Positions 1 to 9,642 of a stretch of DNA of 64,000 bases are shown piece after piece. The DNA comes from Desulfofustis glycolicus DSM 9705 (GTDB lineage Bacteria; Desulfobacterota; Desulfobulbia; Desulfobulbales; Desulfocapsaceae), in NCBI RefSeq assembly GCF_900130015.1, contig NZ_FQXS01000006.1, positions 62,001 through 126,000 of the forward strand, read 5' to 3'. Each line of letters begins with the position of its first letter. Position 1 is the first letter of the stretch. The notes beneath the pieces were generated by a model. That model searched no databases. It was not told the DNA's origin and was given only the letters and a program-made list of their open reading frames with translations. The position numbers and the translations under genes are program-made.

Positions 1-1
1 G

Positions 2-724
2 TATGCAAAGGAAGCGCTCGTTCGCGCCAATCTGCGCCTGGTGATCTCCGTATCGAAGAAGTTCGTCAATCGTGGTCTGCAGTTTTCCGATCTGATCCAG
101 GAAGGTAACATCGGCTTGATGAAGGCCGTCGACAAGTTCGATTATCATCGTGGATACAAATTCAGCACCTATGCCACCTGGTGGATCAGGCAGGCAATCA
201 CCCGGGGGATTGCCGACCAGGGTCGGACCATTCGGTTGCCGGTTCACATGATCGAAACGATCAACCGGTTGCTCAGAGTATCCAAAGAATTCTTATTGGA
301 AGAACATCGGGAGCCGACTCCGGAGGAAATGGCCAACCAGCTCGGTACCGAGGTGAGCAAAGTGAAGACGGCCCTGAAAATCGCCAAGGATGCGATTTCT
401 CTTGATACTCCGATCGGTGATGATGGGGAGACGTTTCTCGGAGATTTTATCGAAGACAGCGATAGACCGGGGCCTGATGCCATTTCGATGACCGCCAGTT
501 TGCGGGAATGCCTGAACCAGGTGATGTCGACGCTGACGCCGCGGGAAGCGAAGGTACTTCGTATGCGCTACGGTATCGACGTCGATTACGATCACACCCT
601 GGAGGAGGTGGGGCGATGTTTTGCGGTAACCCGCGAACGGATTAGGCAGATCGAAGCCCAGGCCATCCAGAAATTGAAACACCCCTCCCGAATTGAGGAA
701 TTGCGGGTGTTCATGACTGAATAG
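2..724 (+). CDS. rpoD: RNA polymerase primary sigma factor RpoD, C-terminal part (5' end outside window)
   Basis: The reading frame is open from base 2, so the gene begins before the window and only its last 240 codons are present. The first visible residues ([16 protein letters not shown]) are sigma70 region 2.1. Region 2.4 follows ([13 protein letters not shown], -10 recognition), then a region 3 helix-turn-helix and region 4.2 ([19 protein letters not shown], -35 recognition). The ending [14 protein letters not shown] is typical of the primary sigma factor rather than RpoS or RpoH, which is why I call it rpoD. A GTG at 41 is an internal valine codon, not a start. The next gene, dprA, follows after about 110 bp with no clear terminator. 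Confidence 0.95.
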   Translation, partial: YAKEALVRANLRLVISVSKKFVNRGLQFSDLIQEGNIGLMKAVDKFDYHRGYKFSTYATWWIRQAITRGIADQGRTIRLPVHMIETINRLLRVSKEFLLEEHREPTPEEMANQLGTEVSKVKTALKIAKDAISLDTPIGDDGETFLGDFIEDSDRPGPDAISMTASLRECLNQVMSTLTPREAKVLRMRYGIDVDYDHTLEEVGRCFAVTRERIRQIEAQAIQKLKHPSRIEELRVFMTE

Positions 725-837
725 TCGTTTCTCCGAGCCCGTTATCACCCCCTCTTGTCGCGTTCCATGGGCGTCGCTCGCCGTTGTCGGGCTGAGATTC
801 ATTTGCGTCCTCTTTGCCTGCACGTACTACCGGATGG

Positions 838-1950
838 ATGAAACAGACCAGGGATTGGATACAATTGAGCATGGTCGATGGGCTCGGACCGAACGGATTC
901 TGGGCGCTCGTAACCCACTTCGGCTCTCCGGGAGCTGCCCTGGCGGCGTCAGGCGCTGAGTGGCAGGCGTTACCGGGGCTGCGCTGGAGACAGGTTCCGG
1001 CCCGCGGGGCAATCATCGCCGGCGGCGAGCGGGTTGACCGGGAATTGGCAGCCCTTGCCGACATCGGCGGGAGGGCCGTCAGTTACCCCGATCCGGATTA
1101 CCCGAGCCTGCTGCGCTCCATCGCCTGCCCACCGCCGGTCCTTTATCTGTGTGGCCGGAGTGGAGTGGGCAACACAACGGCCGTGGCGATAATCGGTTCG
1201 CGTGCCGCCACCAGTTACGGTCGCCGTACGGCCCATCGGTTGGCCATGGATCTGGGTGGCCGGGGAGTGACTGTCGTATCGGGTCTGGCCCAAGGGATCG
1301 ACGCTGAAGCGCATGCCGGTTGTCTTGCCGGCGGTGGTTTTACCGTCGCCGTTCTCGGTTGCGGGCTCGATGTCGTTTATCCCCGGATCAACGGTCGCCT
1401 GTATCGCCTGATTGCCGAAGCGGGACTGTTGGTCAGCGAATACCCGCTCGGCACCAAGCCCGAGGGGTTCCGGTTTCCGGCCCGCAATCGGATTATCGCC
1501 GGTCTGAGCAGGGGCGTGGTTGTCGTCGAGGCAGCCCGACGCTCGGGAACCCTGATAACCGTGCAGCATGCCTTGGAAGAAGGCCGAGAGGTCTTTGCTG
1601 TTCCCGGTCAGGTCGATTCTGCCAAGAGTGCCGGCAGCCATTGGCTGCTGCAGCAGGGGGCCGGTTTGGTCGTCTGCGCCGACGATATCGCTGAGGGCCT
1701 GGGGCTGCCTTCATCTCCGGTCCCGAAGCAGGAGACGGCTCAGGAAGCAGGGGCGATCGACAGTGGAGCCGCCCAGGTGTTGGCGTTGCTTGAACCGTAT
1801 CCGCTGCTGCGTGACGACTTGCTGCGCCGCTCCGGGCTCGGTTCGGCCCGGCTCAGCGAACTTCTGCTGATGCTCGAGTTGGCGGGATGTGTTGAAATTT
1901 TGCCGGGAGACCGGGTGCGGAGAATCGATACAGCCGCCTGTTGTTCGTAA
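838..1950 (+). CDS. dprA: DNA processing protein DprA (Smf)
   Basis: DprA loads RecA onto incoming single-stranded DNA during natural transformation. The protein is 370 residues, a normal family length. An N-terminal helix-hairpin-helix-like region (about 1-60) precedes the Rossmann-type DprA domain, with AIIGSRAATSYG near residues 118-128, the signature VSGLAQGIDAEAH at 147-159 and NRIIAGLSRGVVVVEA. The C-terminal 60 residues form a winged-helix DprA_WH/DML1-like domain. I chose ATG 838. A TTG at 814 extends the frame by eight residues without a family match, and no strong ribosome binding site decides between them. It lies between rpoD and rpe on the same strand. Presence of dprA alone does not prove competence. 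Confidence 0.93.
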   Translation: MKQTRDWIQLSMVDGLGPNGFWALVTHFGSPGAALAASGAEWQALPGLRWRQVPARGAIIAGGERVDRELAALADIGGRAVSYPDPDYPSLLRSIACPPPVLYLCGRSGVGNTTAVAIIGSRAATSYGRRTAHRLAMDLGGRGVTVVSGLAQGIDAEAHAGCLAGGGFTVAVLGCGLDVVYPRINGRLYRLIAEAGLLVSEYPLGTKPEGFRFPARNRIIAGLSRGVVVVEAARRSGTLITVQHALEEGREVFAVPGQVDSAKSAGSHWLLQQGAGLVVCADDIAEGLGLPSSPVPKQETAQEAGAIDSGAAQVLALLEPYPLLRDDLLRRSGLGSARLSELLLMLELAGCVEILPGDRVRRIDTAACCS

Positions 1951-2003
1951 AGCGAGTCGAAAATGTCGAGTAAGAGCGAAAATCAGCTCAAAAAGGAAAT
2001 GCA

Positions 2004-2693
2004 ATGAACGAGATTTTTCTTGCCCCATCCATCCTGTCCGCTGATTTTACCGATCTCGGCGGCGAAATTCGCGCCGTCGTATCGGCAGGGGCCGATGTCG
2101 TCCATGTTGATGTTATGGATGGTCATTTTGTGCCGAATATCACCATCGGACCGTTGATTGTCGAAGCCGCCCGGCGGGTGACCGAGCGCCCGCTGGACGT
2201 CCACCTGATGATCAGTGATGCCGATCGTTATATCGACCAGTTCGCCGCCGCCGGGGCCGACTGGATTACCGTTCACGTGGAGGCCTGCCCGCATCTGCAG
2301 CGAACGGTCAGTCGAATCCGCGAGCATGGCCTGAAGGCCGGGGTCGTTCTGAATCCGGCGACATCGCTGACCACGCTCGATCATATTCTCGACGATATCG
2401 ACCTGGTCATGCTGATGTCGGTTAATCCGGGATTCGGCGGGCAATCTTTCATCCCGGCGACGCTGGAGAAGATCTCCCGGTTGCGCCGGCTGATCGATGA
2501 CCGCGCTCTGGAGATCGGCATCGAGGTTGATGGAGGTATCGGCTTGGCTACCATCTATCGGGTCGCCCGTGCGGGAGCCAACATCTTCGTTGCCGGTTCC
2601 GCTGTCTACGGGGCGCCGTCTTACGCCGAGGTGATCGCCGCATTGCGGGTCGAGGCCGTTCGCGGCTGGCAGGATCGAAACGGGCCGGAGTAA
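2004..2693 (+). CDS. rpe: Ribulose-phosphate 3-epimerase
   Basis: A 229-residue cytosolic TIM-barrel enzyme that interconverts ribulose 5-phosphate and xylulose 5-phosphate in the pentose phosphate pathway. Characteristic motifs are APSILSADF at the N-terminus, HVDVMDGHFVPN (residues 34-45, holding the catalytic Asp36 and metal ligands), MSVNPGFGGQSF at 138-149 and EVDGGI at 174-179 with the second catalytic Asp176. The ATG at 2004 has an AAGGAA ribosome binding site a few bases upstream. It is followed after 18 bp by pgi in the same direction, so the two sugar-phosphate isomerases are probably cotranscribed. Confidence 0.96.
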   Translation: MNEIFLAPSILSADFTDLGGEIRAVVSAGADVVHVDVMDGHFVPNITIGPLIVEAARRVTERPLDVHLMISDADRYIDQFAAAGADWITVHVEACPHLQRTVSRIREHGLKAGVVLNPATSLTTLDHILDDIDLVMLMSVNPGFGGQSFIPATLEKISRLRRLIDDRALEIGIEVDGGIGLATIYRVARAGANIFVAGSAVYGAPSYAEVIAALRVEAVRGWQDRNGPE

Positions 2694-2711
2694 GCGGCCC
2701 AAGGAGTCGCC

Positions 2712-4301
2712 ATGAAAACAAAACCGACGGAAACGACGATCTGGCAAAAGCTGATACGACTGGCCGAAAAACCGTACGATTTGACTGCACCGGGAGCATT
2801 GTCGGGTTCCGGACGGATCGGCACCATGGTTTGCCGATCGGCCGGCCTGCGGCTGCTCTATGCGATGCAGCGGGTCGACGAGCAGGTGCTGACCGCTTTT
2901 CAGGAACTCGCCGACGGTTTTGACCTCGTCGGACGATTCCAAGAGATGCGCGGCGGGGCGGTACTCAACCGAATCGATGGCTGGCCGAGCGAGAACCGGC
3001 AGGTATTGCATACCGCGAGCCGCGATCTATTTTCCGAAAATCCGTTGGCCCCGGCAGCGACCGCCCAGGCCAAGCGCGAGCTGACACAACTCGAACGGTT
3101 TATCTGGGAGGTCGATGAGCGCCACCTGCTCGGTTCTACCGGTAAACCGTTCACGACGATGGTCAATATCGGCATCGGCGGTTCGGACCTCGGTCCCCGT
3201 GCAGTCAACGAGGCGTTGCGGGCTTATTATCGTCCCGGCCGACAGGTCCGGTTTGTCGCCAATGTCGATCCCGACGACGCTTCGGCGGTGCTCGCTTCCG
3301 TCGATCTGTCCGAAACCCTGGTGACCATCGTTTCCAAAAGCGGCACGACCCTGGAGACCTTGACCAACGAGGAACTGGCCCGAAGCGCCTATCGCAGTGG
3401 CGGGCTGGATCCCGCCCGCCATTTTCTGGCGGTGACCGGGGTTGGCTCGCCGATGGAAGATCCGCAGCGCTATCTGCGCTCATTTGCGATGTTCGATTAC
3501 ATCGGCGGCCGCTATTCGACCACGTCGATGGTCGGTTGCGTTACCCTCGGGTTTGCCCTCGGAATGGAGCATCTGTATGCTTTTCTGCGTGGCGCCGCCG
3601 AAATGGACGAGGCCGCCGGGCACCCAGCGGTACGCGACAATCTGCCGTTGCTGCTGGCCTTGTTCGGTATCTGGAACCGCAACTTTCTGGGGTATCCGAC
3701 ACTGGCAATTCTCCCCTATAGTCAGGCCCTGCACCGGTTTCCTGCCCATTTGCAACAATGCGACATGGAGAGCAATGGTAAATCGATCACTCGGTTCGGA
3801 GAGCCGGTATCTGCAGCCACCGGACCGATTGTCTGGGGAGAGCCGGGAACCAACGGCCAGCATGCTTTTTATCAACTGCTTCACCAGGGGACCGAAATCG
3901 TACCGGTGGAGTTTATTGGATTCCGGGAAAATCAGTACGGTCAAGACTTGCCGGTTGACGGCACGAGTTCTCAGCAGAAACTGATTGCCAACCTGCTTGC
4001 CCAGGCGGTGGCGTTGGCATCCGGCCGGGACCATGACAATCCCAACCGCCGTTTTGCCGGTAATCGCCCCAGTTCGATCATTGTCGGCAACCGTCTTGAT
4101 CCGCGGACCATGGGTAACCTGCTGGCACTCTACGAGGCGAAAATCGTCATGCAGGGGTTTGTCTGGCAGATCAACTCGTTTGACCAGGAGGGTGTCCAGC
4201 TCGGCAAACAACTGGCGACCGAGTTGCTCGACCTGCTGAAAAGCGGTACCAATAATGGTTCTACAATCGGCGGGGAATTGCTCCGGGAGTTCGAAAAATA
4301 A
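2712..4301 (+). CDS. pgi: Glucose-6-phosphate isomerase
   Basis: A 529-residue phosphoglucose isomerase interconverting glucose 6-phosphate and fructose 6-phosphate. Two SIS folds carry the family signatures: SKSGTTLET in the first half, GEPGTNGQHAFYQLLHQG in the second, and FDQEGVQLGKQLA near the C-terminus. The start ATG at 2712 follows AAGGAG with good spacing. It closes a likely rpe-pgi unit. A small GGAACAA/TTGTTCC hairpin lies just after the stop (4303-4320) but lacks a T-tract, so I do not call it a firm terminator. Confidence 0.96.
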   Translation: MKTKPTETTIWQKLIRLAEKPYDLTAPGALSGSGRIGTMVCRSAGLRLLYAMQRVDEQVLTAFQELADGFDLVGRFQEMRGGAVLNRIDGWPSENRQVLHTASRDLFSENPLAPAATAQAKRELTQLERFIWEVDERHLLGSTGKPFTTMVNIGIGGSDLGPRAVNEALRAYYRPGRQVRFVANVDPDDASAVLASVDLSETLVTIVSKSGTTLETLTNEELARSAYRSGGLDPARHFLAVTGVGSPMEDPQRYLRSFAMFDYIGGRYSTTSMVGCVTLGFALGMEHLYAFLRGAAEMDEAAGHPAVRDNLPLLLALFGIWNRNFLGYPTLAILPYSQALHRFPAHLQQCDMESNGKSITRFGEPVSAATGPIVWGEPGTNGQHAFYQLLHQGTEIVPVEFIGFRENQYGQDLPVDGTSSQQKLIANLLAQAVALASGRDHDNPNRRFAGNRPSSIIVGNRLDPRTMGNLLALYEAKIVMQGFVWQINSFDQEGVQLGKQLATELLDLLKSGTNNGSTIGGELLREFEK

Positions 4302-4370
4302 AGGAACAAGCGTTTGTTCCCGGCGCTGAATCGCAGTTCATTTTTGGACCTGGAAACCGCTGCTTTTTTG

Positions 4371-4449
4371 TTGACAAAAAAACGCTTCGGTTATATCCTC
4401 CTCTGCTACATATTTCGCATTGACACGCAGGTTTGTGCCCGCTGATAAT
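4371..4449 (+). promoter_or_regulatory. Two tandem sigma70-type promoters ahead of dsrA
   Basis: Two promoter-like pairs lie in the 293-bp gap between pgi and dsrA. The upstream pair is TTGACA (4371-4376) and TATCCT (4393-4398) with a 16-bp spacer. The downstream pair is TTGACA (4420-4425) and GATAAT (4444-4449) with an 18-bp spacer, the better -10 match. The downstream site would give a leader of about 140 nt. Within that leader, 4473-4485 can pair imperfectly with 4516-4524. Two consensus -35 boxes fit the high expression usual for dsrAB. Confidence 0.6.
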
Positions 4450-4594
4450 GGCTGCAATCTGAAGTGAAGAAGCACAGGCAGAAAGGAGTTTAACGGCCTG
4501 AGGAGGGTGGCTCAACTTTCTGTGCGGATAGGTTTTTAGTACAAGAATAATTGGATAGGGTAGCAGTATAAACAGTAATTCAAAGGAGGAAATC

Positions 4595-5875
4595 ATGGCA
4601 AAACATGAGACACCCTTGTTAGACCAACTGGAGACTGGCCCCTGGCCAAGCTTCGTTACCGACCTGAAGAAGCAGGCCGAGACCAAGCCGGAGGTGTATG
4701 ACATCCTCGGCCAGCTTGAACTGTCTTACGAGGATCGCATCACTCACTGGAAACACGGCGGTATCGTTGGTGTTTTCGGTTATGGCGGCGGTATCGTCGG
4801 ACGTTACTCGGATATGCCCGAAAAATTCCCCGGCGTCCAGCACTTCCATACGATCCGTGTCGCTCAGCCGGCTTCCAAGTACTACTCCTCCGATAATCTG
4901 CGTGCGCTGATGACTTTGTGGGAGAAGCATGGTTCGGGTGTTACCAATTTCCACGGTTCCACCGGTGATATTATTCTGCTCGGCACCAAGACCGAAAATC
5001 TCGAACCGTTTTTCTGGGATCTGACCCATGAGTTGGGCCAGGATCTCGGTGGTTCCGGATCGAACCTGCGGACCCCGGCCTGCTGCCTCGGTTCTTCTCG
5101 TTGTGAATGGTCCTGCTACGATACGCAGGAGGTTTGCTACCAGTTGACCCTGAAATACCAGGACGAGATCCATCGCCCGGCGTTCCCGTACAAGTTTAAA
5201 TTCAAGTTCTCCGGTTGCCCGAACGACTGTGTCGCGGCCATTGCCCGTTCCGATATATCCGTTATCGGTACCTGGCGCGACGAGATCCGCATCGACCAGG
5301 CGGCGGTCAAAGAGTACGTTGCCGGAAACTATCCGGCCAACGGCGGCGCGCACAGCGGCCGTGACTGGGGTAAATTCGATCTGCAGAAAGAGGTCATCGA
5401 TATCTGCCCGACTCAGTGCATGTGGCTGGAAGGCGACGAATTGAAGATCGACGACAAAGAGTGCACCCGCTGCATGCATTGCATCAACGTCATGCCGCGT
5501 GCCCTGCGCCCCGGAGCGGAGCAGGGAGCTTCGATCCTGATCGGCGCCAAGGCCCCGATCCTGGAAGGCGCCCAGATGTCGACCCTGATCATCCCGTTCA
5601 TGAAAATCTCCAAAGATGACGAATACGAGGATTTGATCGAGCTGATCGAGAAGGTATGGGATTGGTGGATGGAAATCGGGAAGAACCGCGAGCGTGTCGG
5701 TGAGACCATGCAGCGTGTCGGCCTGCCGACCTTCATCAAGGTCATGGAGATCGACCCGATTCCGCAGATGATCAAAGAGCCGCGTTCAAACCCGTACGTC
5801 TTCTGGAATGAAGAAGAAGTGCCGGGTGGCTTTGCGCGAGACATCGATGAATTCCGTGCCCGTCACAAAGCTTAA
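4595..5875 (+). CDS. dsrA: Dissimilatory sulfite reductase alpha subunit DsrA
   Basis: DsrA and DsrB form the alpha2beta2 siroheme enzyme that reduces sulfite, handing trisulfide to DsrC, in the cytoplasm. The 426-residue length is usual for the family. The siroheme-coupled [4Fe-4S] ligand region is visible as C163/C164, C170, C174, then SGCPNDC with C208 and C212. The inserted ferredoxin domain has ICPTQC at 270-275 and CTRCMHC at 290-296. A strong AAAGGAGG ribosome binding site precedes ATG 4595. It leads the dsrABD operon; dsrC and dsrMKJOP are not in this window. The intact siroheme motifs and the presence of dsrD argue for the reductive direction. Confidence 0.98.
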   Translation: MAKHETPLLDQLETGPWPSFVTDLKKQAETKPEVYDILGQLELSYEDRITHWKHGGIVGVFGYGGGIVGRYSDMPEKFPGVQHFHTIRVAQPASKYYSSDNLRALMTLWEKHGSGVTNFHGSTGDIILLGTKTENLEPFFWDLTHELGQDLGGSGSNLRTPACCLGSSRCEWSCYDTQEVCYQLTLKYQDEIHRPAFPYKFKFKFSGCPNDCVAAIARSDISVIGTWRDEIRIDQAAVKEYVAGNYPANGGAHSGRDWGKFDLQKEVIDICPTQCMWLEGDELKIDDKECTRCMHCINVMPRALRPGAEQGASILIGAKAPILEGAQMSTLIIPFMKISKDDEYEDLIELIEKVWDWWMEIGKNRERVGETMQRVGLPTFIKVMEIDPIPQMIKEPRSNPYVFWNEEEVPGGFARDIDEFRARHKA

Positions 5876-5932
5876 GACGAGCTGTCTATTCATTTTTTAG
5901 AACAGAATAATTCAGATAGAAGGAGTAGCATC

Positions 5933-7060
5933 ATGGGTTATAATCCAGACAAACCGATGGAAGGTCGTCTCACCGATCTCGGTCCGCCACACTACGAACA
6001 ATTCATGCCCCAGGTCATTAAAGACAATAAAGGGAAATGGTTGTGGCACGAGATCGTTCAACCCGGCGTCCTGATGCATAAATCGGAGACCGGTGACGAA
6101 GTGTACACGGTGCGTGTCGGTTCCGCTCGCCTGGTTACCTGCCAGTTCATCCGCGAAGTATGCGAGATCGCCGATAAGCATTGCGAAGGCAAGCTGCGTT
6201 TCACGACCCGGAACAATATCGAGTTCATGGTCGATGCCAAGGACAAGGTGCAGCCGTTGCTTGACGATTTGGCCAGCCGCGGCAACCGTTTCCCGGTCGG
6301 TGGTACCGGCGCCGGTGTAACCAATATCGTTCACACCCAGGGCTGGATCCACTGCCACACTCCGGCTACCGACGCTTCGGGCCCGGTCAAGGCGGTCATG
6401 GACGAGCTGTTCGAGTATTTCACATCGATGACGTTGCCGGCCCAGGTGCGTATCGCCCTGGCCTGCTGCCTCAACATGTGCGGGGCTGTCCATGCCTCCG
6501 ATATCGCCATCCTCGGTATCCATCGTAAACCGCCGATGATTGATCACAAGCGGATCACCGGTGTCTGCGAGCTGCCGCTGGCCATCGCTTCCTGCCCGAC
6601 CGGTGCGGTCAAGCCGGCTAAAGCAGAGGTTGACGGCAATGAGATCAAGACCGTCAAGGTCACCGTTGAGCGCTGTATGTTCTGCGGTAACTGCTATACG
6701 ATGTGCCCGGCTATGCCGCTGGCCGACCCGGATGGCGACGGTATTGCCATTCTGGTGGGCGGCAAGATATCCAACCGGATTTCTGCACCGAAATTCTCCA
6801 AACTGGTCATTCCGTTCCTGCCGAACACACCGCCGCGTTGGCCGGAAGTCGTTGAAGCGGTCAAGACGATTCTTGAGGCCTATGCCAAAGACGCCAAGAA
6901 ATACGAGCGCGTCGGCGAGTGGGCCGAACGGATCGGCTGGGAGAGTTTCTTCGAGAAGTGCAATATTCCGTTTACCGAGAAGAGCATCGACGATTATCGC
7001 TTGGCCTACAACACCTGGCGGACCACCACGCAATTCAAGTTCACCAGCCATGTTAAGTAA
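5933..7060 (+). CDS. dsrB: Dissimilatory sulfite reductase beta subunit DsrB
   Basis: The 375-residue partner of DsrA. Visible features are the sulfite-reductase half repeat, the [17 protein letters not shown] segment around Cys141, the Cys cluster ACCLNMCG (C178, C179, C183), and a ferredoxin insertion [12 protein letters not shown] (C248, C251, C254, C258). The ATG at 5933 has an AGAAGGAG ribosome binding site. It begins 57 bp after dsrA, and is separated from dsrD by 92 bp containing a perfect hairpin (7084-7108). The dsrA-dsrB order and spacing are standard for sulfate reducers. Confidence 0.98.
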   Translation: MGYNPDKPMEGRLTDLGPPHYEQFMPQVIKDNKGKWLWHEIVQPGVLMHKSETGDEVYTVRVGSARLVTCQFIREVCEIADKHCEGKLRFTTRNNIEFMVDAKDKVQPLLDDLASRGNRFPVGGTGAGVTNIVHTQGWIHCHTPATDASGPVKAVMDELFEYFTSMTLPAQVRIALACCLNMCGAVHASDIAILGIHRKPPMIDHKRITGVCELPLAIASCPTGAVKPAKAEVDGNEIKTVKVTVERCMFCGNCYTMCPAMPLADPDGDGIAILVGGKISNRISAPKFSKLVIPFLPNTPPRWPEVVEAVKTILEAYAKDAKKYERVGEWAERIGWESFFEKCNIPFTEKSIDDYRLAYNTWRTTTQFKFTSHVK

Positions 7061-7083
7061 TTGACTGGATCTTGACGAGAATG

Positions 7084-7108
7084 GCCCACTCCGCTCTGCG
7101 GAGTGGGC
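7084..7108 (+). terminator. Hairpin with short T-run between dsrB and dsrD (partial terminator or processing site)
   Basis: GCCCACTCCGC (7084-7094) and GCGGAGTGGGC (7098-7108) form a perfect 11-bp stem with a TCT loop, followed by only four T residues. dsrD follows 44 bp downstream with its own ribosome binding site. It could partially terminate transcripts, or protect the 3' end of dsrAB mRNA so that DsrAB is made in excess of DsrD. Confidence 0.6.
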
Positions 7109-7152
7109 TTTTATGCCTCTGTTTACGGGCAATTCAAGAAAAGGAGAATGCT

Positions 7153-7395
7153 ATGGCTCTGAGTGCTGATGAATTGAAAGCTGCTATGGTGGAGAAGGCT
7201 GAGAAATCGCCGAAACCTGCTTTGTATGTCAAGGATTTTTATGCCTGCGATCCGGATTCGAAACCGCGGGTGATCAAGAATATTGCCAATGAACTGGTCC
7301 GGGAAGGGAAATTGATGTTCTGGTCTTCCGGTTCGACGACCATGTATGCAACCCCCAGTCGGGTCAAAAACGACGATAGGGAAGACGGGGTCTGA
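7153..7395 (+). CDS. dsrD: DsrD, winged-helix activator of dissimilatory sulfite reductase
   Basis: An 80-residue protein matching DsrD in size, composition and position directly after dsrB. The middle segment (KPRVIKNIANELVREGKL) reads as a winged-helix turn, followed by a beta-wing FWSSGSTTMYATP. DsrD from other sulfate reducers has been reported to stimulate DsrAB activity, although its fold first suggested DNA binding. ATG 7153 is preceded by AAAGGAGAATGCT, which decides the start over an upstream in-frame codon at 7072 that runs through the dsrB-dsrD hairpin. A Rho-independent terminator follows. Confidence 0.95.
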   Translation: MALSADELKAAMVEKAEKSPKPALYVKDFYACDPDSKPRVIKNIANELVREGKLMFWSSGSTTMYATPSRVKNDDREDGV

Positions 7396-7422
7396 TCGTT
7401 CTCAGGATCTCTCGTCATCTGT

Positions 7423-7463
7423 AAGCGCAATGCCCGTCAAGGGTTTTGCGCTTTTCTTTTTTT
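7423..7463 (+). terminator. Rho-independent terminator of the dsr operon
   Basis: AAGCGCAA (7423-7430) pairs with TTGCGCTT (7446-7453) across a 15-nt loop, and is followed by CTTTTCTTTTTTT. It sits 28 bp after the dsrD stop. It also shows that the TTG at 7446, in frame with birA, is not a start codon. Confidence 0.75.
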
Positions 7464-7472
7464 AGTCTTCCG

Positions 7473-8261
7473 ATGAAAACGGCGTATCACGATGAGTTCC
7501 TGCCGGTCGTCGATTCCACCAATCGACGAGCCAGACTGCTCGCCGACCAGGGTGCTCCCCATGGATCTGGCGTCCGGGCCGACCGGCAGACCGCCGGCCG
7601 GGGGCGTCTCAGTCGCACGTGGTACTCTCCGGCCGGGCGCAATCTCTATTGTTCCTATATCCTTCGCCCACGTCTGTCGCCTGCTGCCTATCCCCGCCTG
7701 ACCATGGTTGCCGGCCTGGCCGCGGCAGAGTTGCTGCAGCGCTGCTCTCCAGGCGTCAGGGTCGGTTTGAAATGGCCGAACGATCTGATGATCGGCGGCA
7801 AAAAGTGCGGCGGCATCCTCTGCGAATCGTCTGTGGATCACACCGACGACAGTCATAGTTTTGCTATTGTCGGTATCGGTATCAATCTCAATCTGACGAG
7901 CGAAGAGATGCCGGCAGCGTTGCGATCGATAGCCACATCGCTTGCTATTGAAGGGGCACCACCTGTCGATGCGGCGGTCATGTTTACCGCGCTGCGTGAT
8001 CAACTGCTCGCCGATGTCGCCGTTTTCGAGACGGAAGGATTTCAGGAGGTGCTGACTCGTTGGCGCCGTTTCGATGTGCTGGCGGGGAAACGGGCAACCT
8101 GGGTGGCACAGACGGGCGAGGTGGTCGCCGGCGTCAGTCTCGGACCAGATGAAAAGGGATTGTTACGAATCGAAGATGAATCGGGCGTTATTCACACCGT
8201 GGTCTCCGGCGACATCAGCATGGCCGGAAAGCAAGGTACCAACAGAGGATCGGCCGACTGA
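7473..8261 (+). CDS. birA: Biotin--[acetyl-CoA-carboxylase] ligase, monofunctional (class I)
   Basis: A 262-residue biotin protein ligase that activates biotin as biotinyl-AMP and attaches it to the carboxylase biotin carrier protein. Motifs seen: DSTNRRA near the N-terminus, the biotin/ATP loop GRGRLSRTWYSPAG, KWPNDLMIGGKKCGGILCE with the active-site lysine, and GIGINLN. The C-terminal 50 residues form the small SH3-like domain. There is no N-terminal helix-turn-helix, so it should not repress a biotin operon. ATG 7473 is chosen because the upstream TTG lies in the dsr terminator. It converges with ahcY, with a 9-bp inverted repeat between them. Confidence 0.92.
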   Translation: MKTAYHDEFLPVVDSTNRRARLLADQGAPHGSGVRADRQTAGRGRLSRTWYSPAGRNLYCSYILRPRLSPAAYPRLTMVAGLAAAELLQRCSPGVRVGLKWPNDLMIGGKKCGGILCESSVDHTDDSHSFAIVGIGINLNLTSEEMPAALRSIATSLAIEGAPPVDAAVMFTALRDQLLADVAVFETEGFQEVLTRWRRFDVLAGKRATWVAQTGEVVAGVSLGPDEKGLLRIEDESGVIHTVVSGDISMAGKQGTNRGSAD

Positions 8262-8284
8262 CAAAGCATGTCTGCCGGCCGATC
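8248..8284. terminator. Inverted repeat between convergent birA and ahcY
   Basis: GATCGGCCG (8248-8256) and CGGCCGATC (8276-8284) form a perfect 9-bp stem with a 19-nt loop. It overlaps the birA 3' end and lies just outside the ahcY stop. There is no T-tract on either strand, so it is at best a weak bidirectional terminator. Confidence 0.35.
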
Positions 8285-8295
8285 TCGAGGACGAT

Positions 8296-9594
8296 TCAAT
8301 AGCGGTAATATTCTGGTTTGTACGGACCGTCGACCGGCACGCCGATATATCGTGCCTGCTCCTCGCTGAGAGTGCTCAAGTGGGCCCCGATTTTCTTCAG
8401 GTGGAGCCGGGCGACCATCTCGTCGAGGTGTTTGGGCAGGAAATAGACTTGTTTCTCATAGTGTTCCGGGTGGTTCCATAACTCGATCTGGGCAAGAACC
8501 TGGTTGGTAAAGGAATTGCTCATCACAAAGCTGGGATGGCCGGTGGCACAACCGAGGTTGACCAGTCGCCCTTCGGCGAGGACGATGATTTTCTTGCCGT
8601 CCGGGAAGATCACGTGATCAACCTGGGGTTTGATATTCTCCCAGGTCAAATCCCTGATCGATGCAATATCGATTTCCGAGTCGAAATGACCGATATTACA
8701 GACGATTGCCTGATCGGGCATGCGCTCCATGTGCGATCGGGTGATGACGTTGATGTTACCAGTACAGGTAACGAAGATCGACCCGACAGCCGCCGCCTCT
8801 TCCATTGTGACGACCCGATAGCCCTCCATGGCCGCCTGCAGCGCACAAATCGGATCGATTTCGGTGACCAGTACGGTTGCGCCCATGCCGGATAGCGCCT
8901 GGGCACACCCTTTGCCGACGTCGCCATAACCGGCAACCACGGCGATCTTTCCGGCGATCATCACATCGGTACCCCGCTTGATACCGTCGATCAGCGACTC
9001 TCGGCAGCCGTAAAGGTTATCGAATTTTGATTTGGTTACCGAATCGTTGACGTTGAACGCCGGGCAGCCCAGGGTCCCTTCTTTGGCCATTTCATTGAGC
9101 CGATGGACGCCGGTGGTCGTCTCTTCAGTGATCCCCCTGACCTGTCGCAATTCATCCTGATATTTTTGGTGCATGACCAGGGTGAGATCACCGCCGTCAT
9201 CGAGGATCATCGTCGGCCGCCAGCCATCCGGGCCGAAAATGGTTTGATCGATGCACCACCAGAATTCTTCTTCGCTTTCGCCCTTCCAGGCAAAAACGGG
9301 GATGCCGGCAGCGGCCATCGCTGCTGCGGCATGATCCTGAGTTGAAAAGATATTGCACGATGACCAGCGGATCTCGGCTCCCAATTGGATCAGGGTCTCC
9401 ATCAGGACTGCGGTTTGAATGGTCATGTGCAGGCAACCGGCGATTCTGGCCCCTCTCAGTGGCTGCGACGCGCCATATTCGGCACGCAGGCTCATCAGTC
9501 CGGGCATCTCCGTCTCGGCGATGGCGATTTCTTTTCTGCCCCAATCGGCCAGGCTCAGGTCGGCTACTTTAAAATCTTGGCTAGGTGTGGACAT
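8296..9594 (-). CDS. ahcY: Adenosylhomocysteinase
   Basis: A 432-residue NAD-dependent enzyme that hydrolyses S-adenosylhomocysteine to adenosine and homocysteine, removing the inhibitory product of methyl transfer. The substrate domain shows [12 protein letters not shown], the NAD-binding domain shows [11 protein letters not shown], and the C-terminus ends PYKPEYYRY as in the family. It lies 48 bp downstream of metK on the same strand, so SAM synthesis and SAH breakdown are probably made from one transcript. Length and motifs are intact. Confidence 0.97.
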   Translation of the reverse strand: MSTPSQDFKVADLSLADWGRKEIAIAETEMPGLMSLRAEYGASQPLRGARIAGCLHMTIQTAVLMETLIQLGAEIRWSSCNIFSTQDHAAAAMAAAGIPVFAWKGESEEEFWWCIDQTIFGPDGWRPTMILDDGGDLTLVMHQKYQDELRQVRGITEETTTGVHRLNEMAKEGTLGCPAFNVNDSVTKSKFDNLYGCRESLIDGIKRGTDVMIAGKIAVVAGYGDVGKGCAQALSGMGATVLVTEIDPICALQAAMEGYRVVTMEEAAAVGSIFVTCTGNINVITRSHMERMPDQAIVCNIGHFDSEIDIASIRDLTWENIKPQVDHVIFPDGKKIIVLAEGRLVNLGCATGHPSFVMSNSFTNQVLAQIELWNHPEHYEKQVYFLPKHLDEMVARLHLKKIGAHLSTLSEEQARYIGVPVDGPYKPEYYRY

Positions 9595-9642
9595 TGCTAC
9601 GATTCCTCTCGGGTAATCAGCTTTTCGCTGTAACGATGGTGG

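Noticed and set aside
4619-5479. A 286-codon minus-strand frame inside dsrA
   Set aside because: It is antisense to the conserved dsrA motifs and has no family resemblance.
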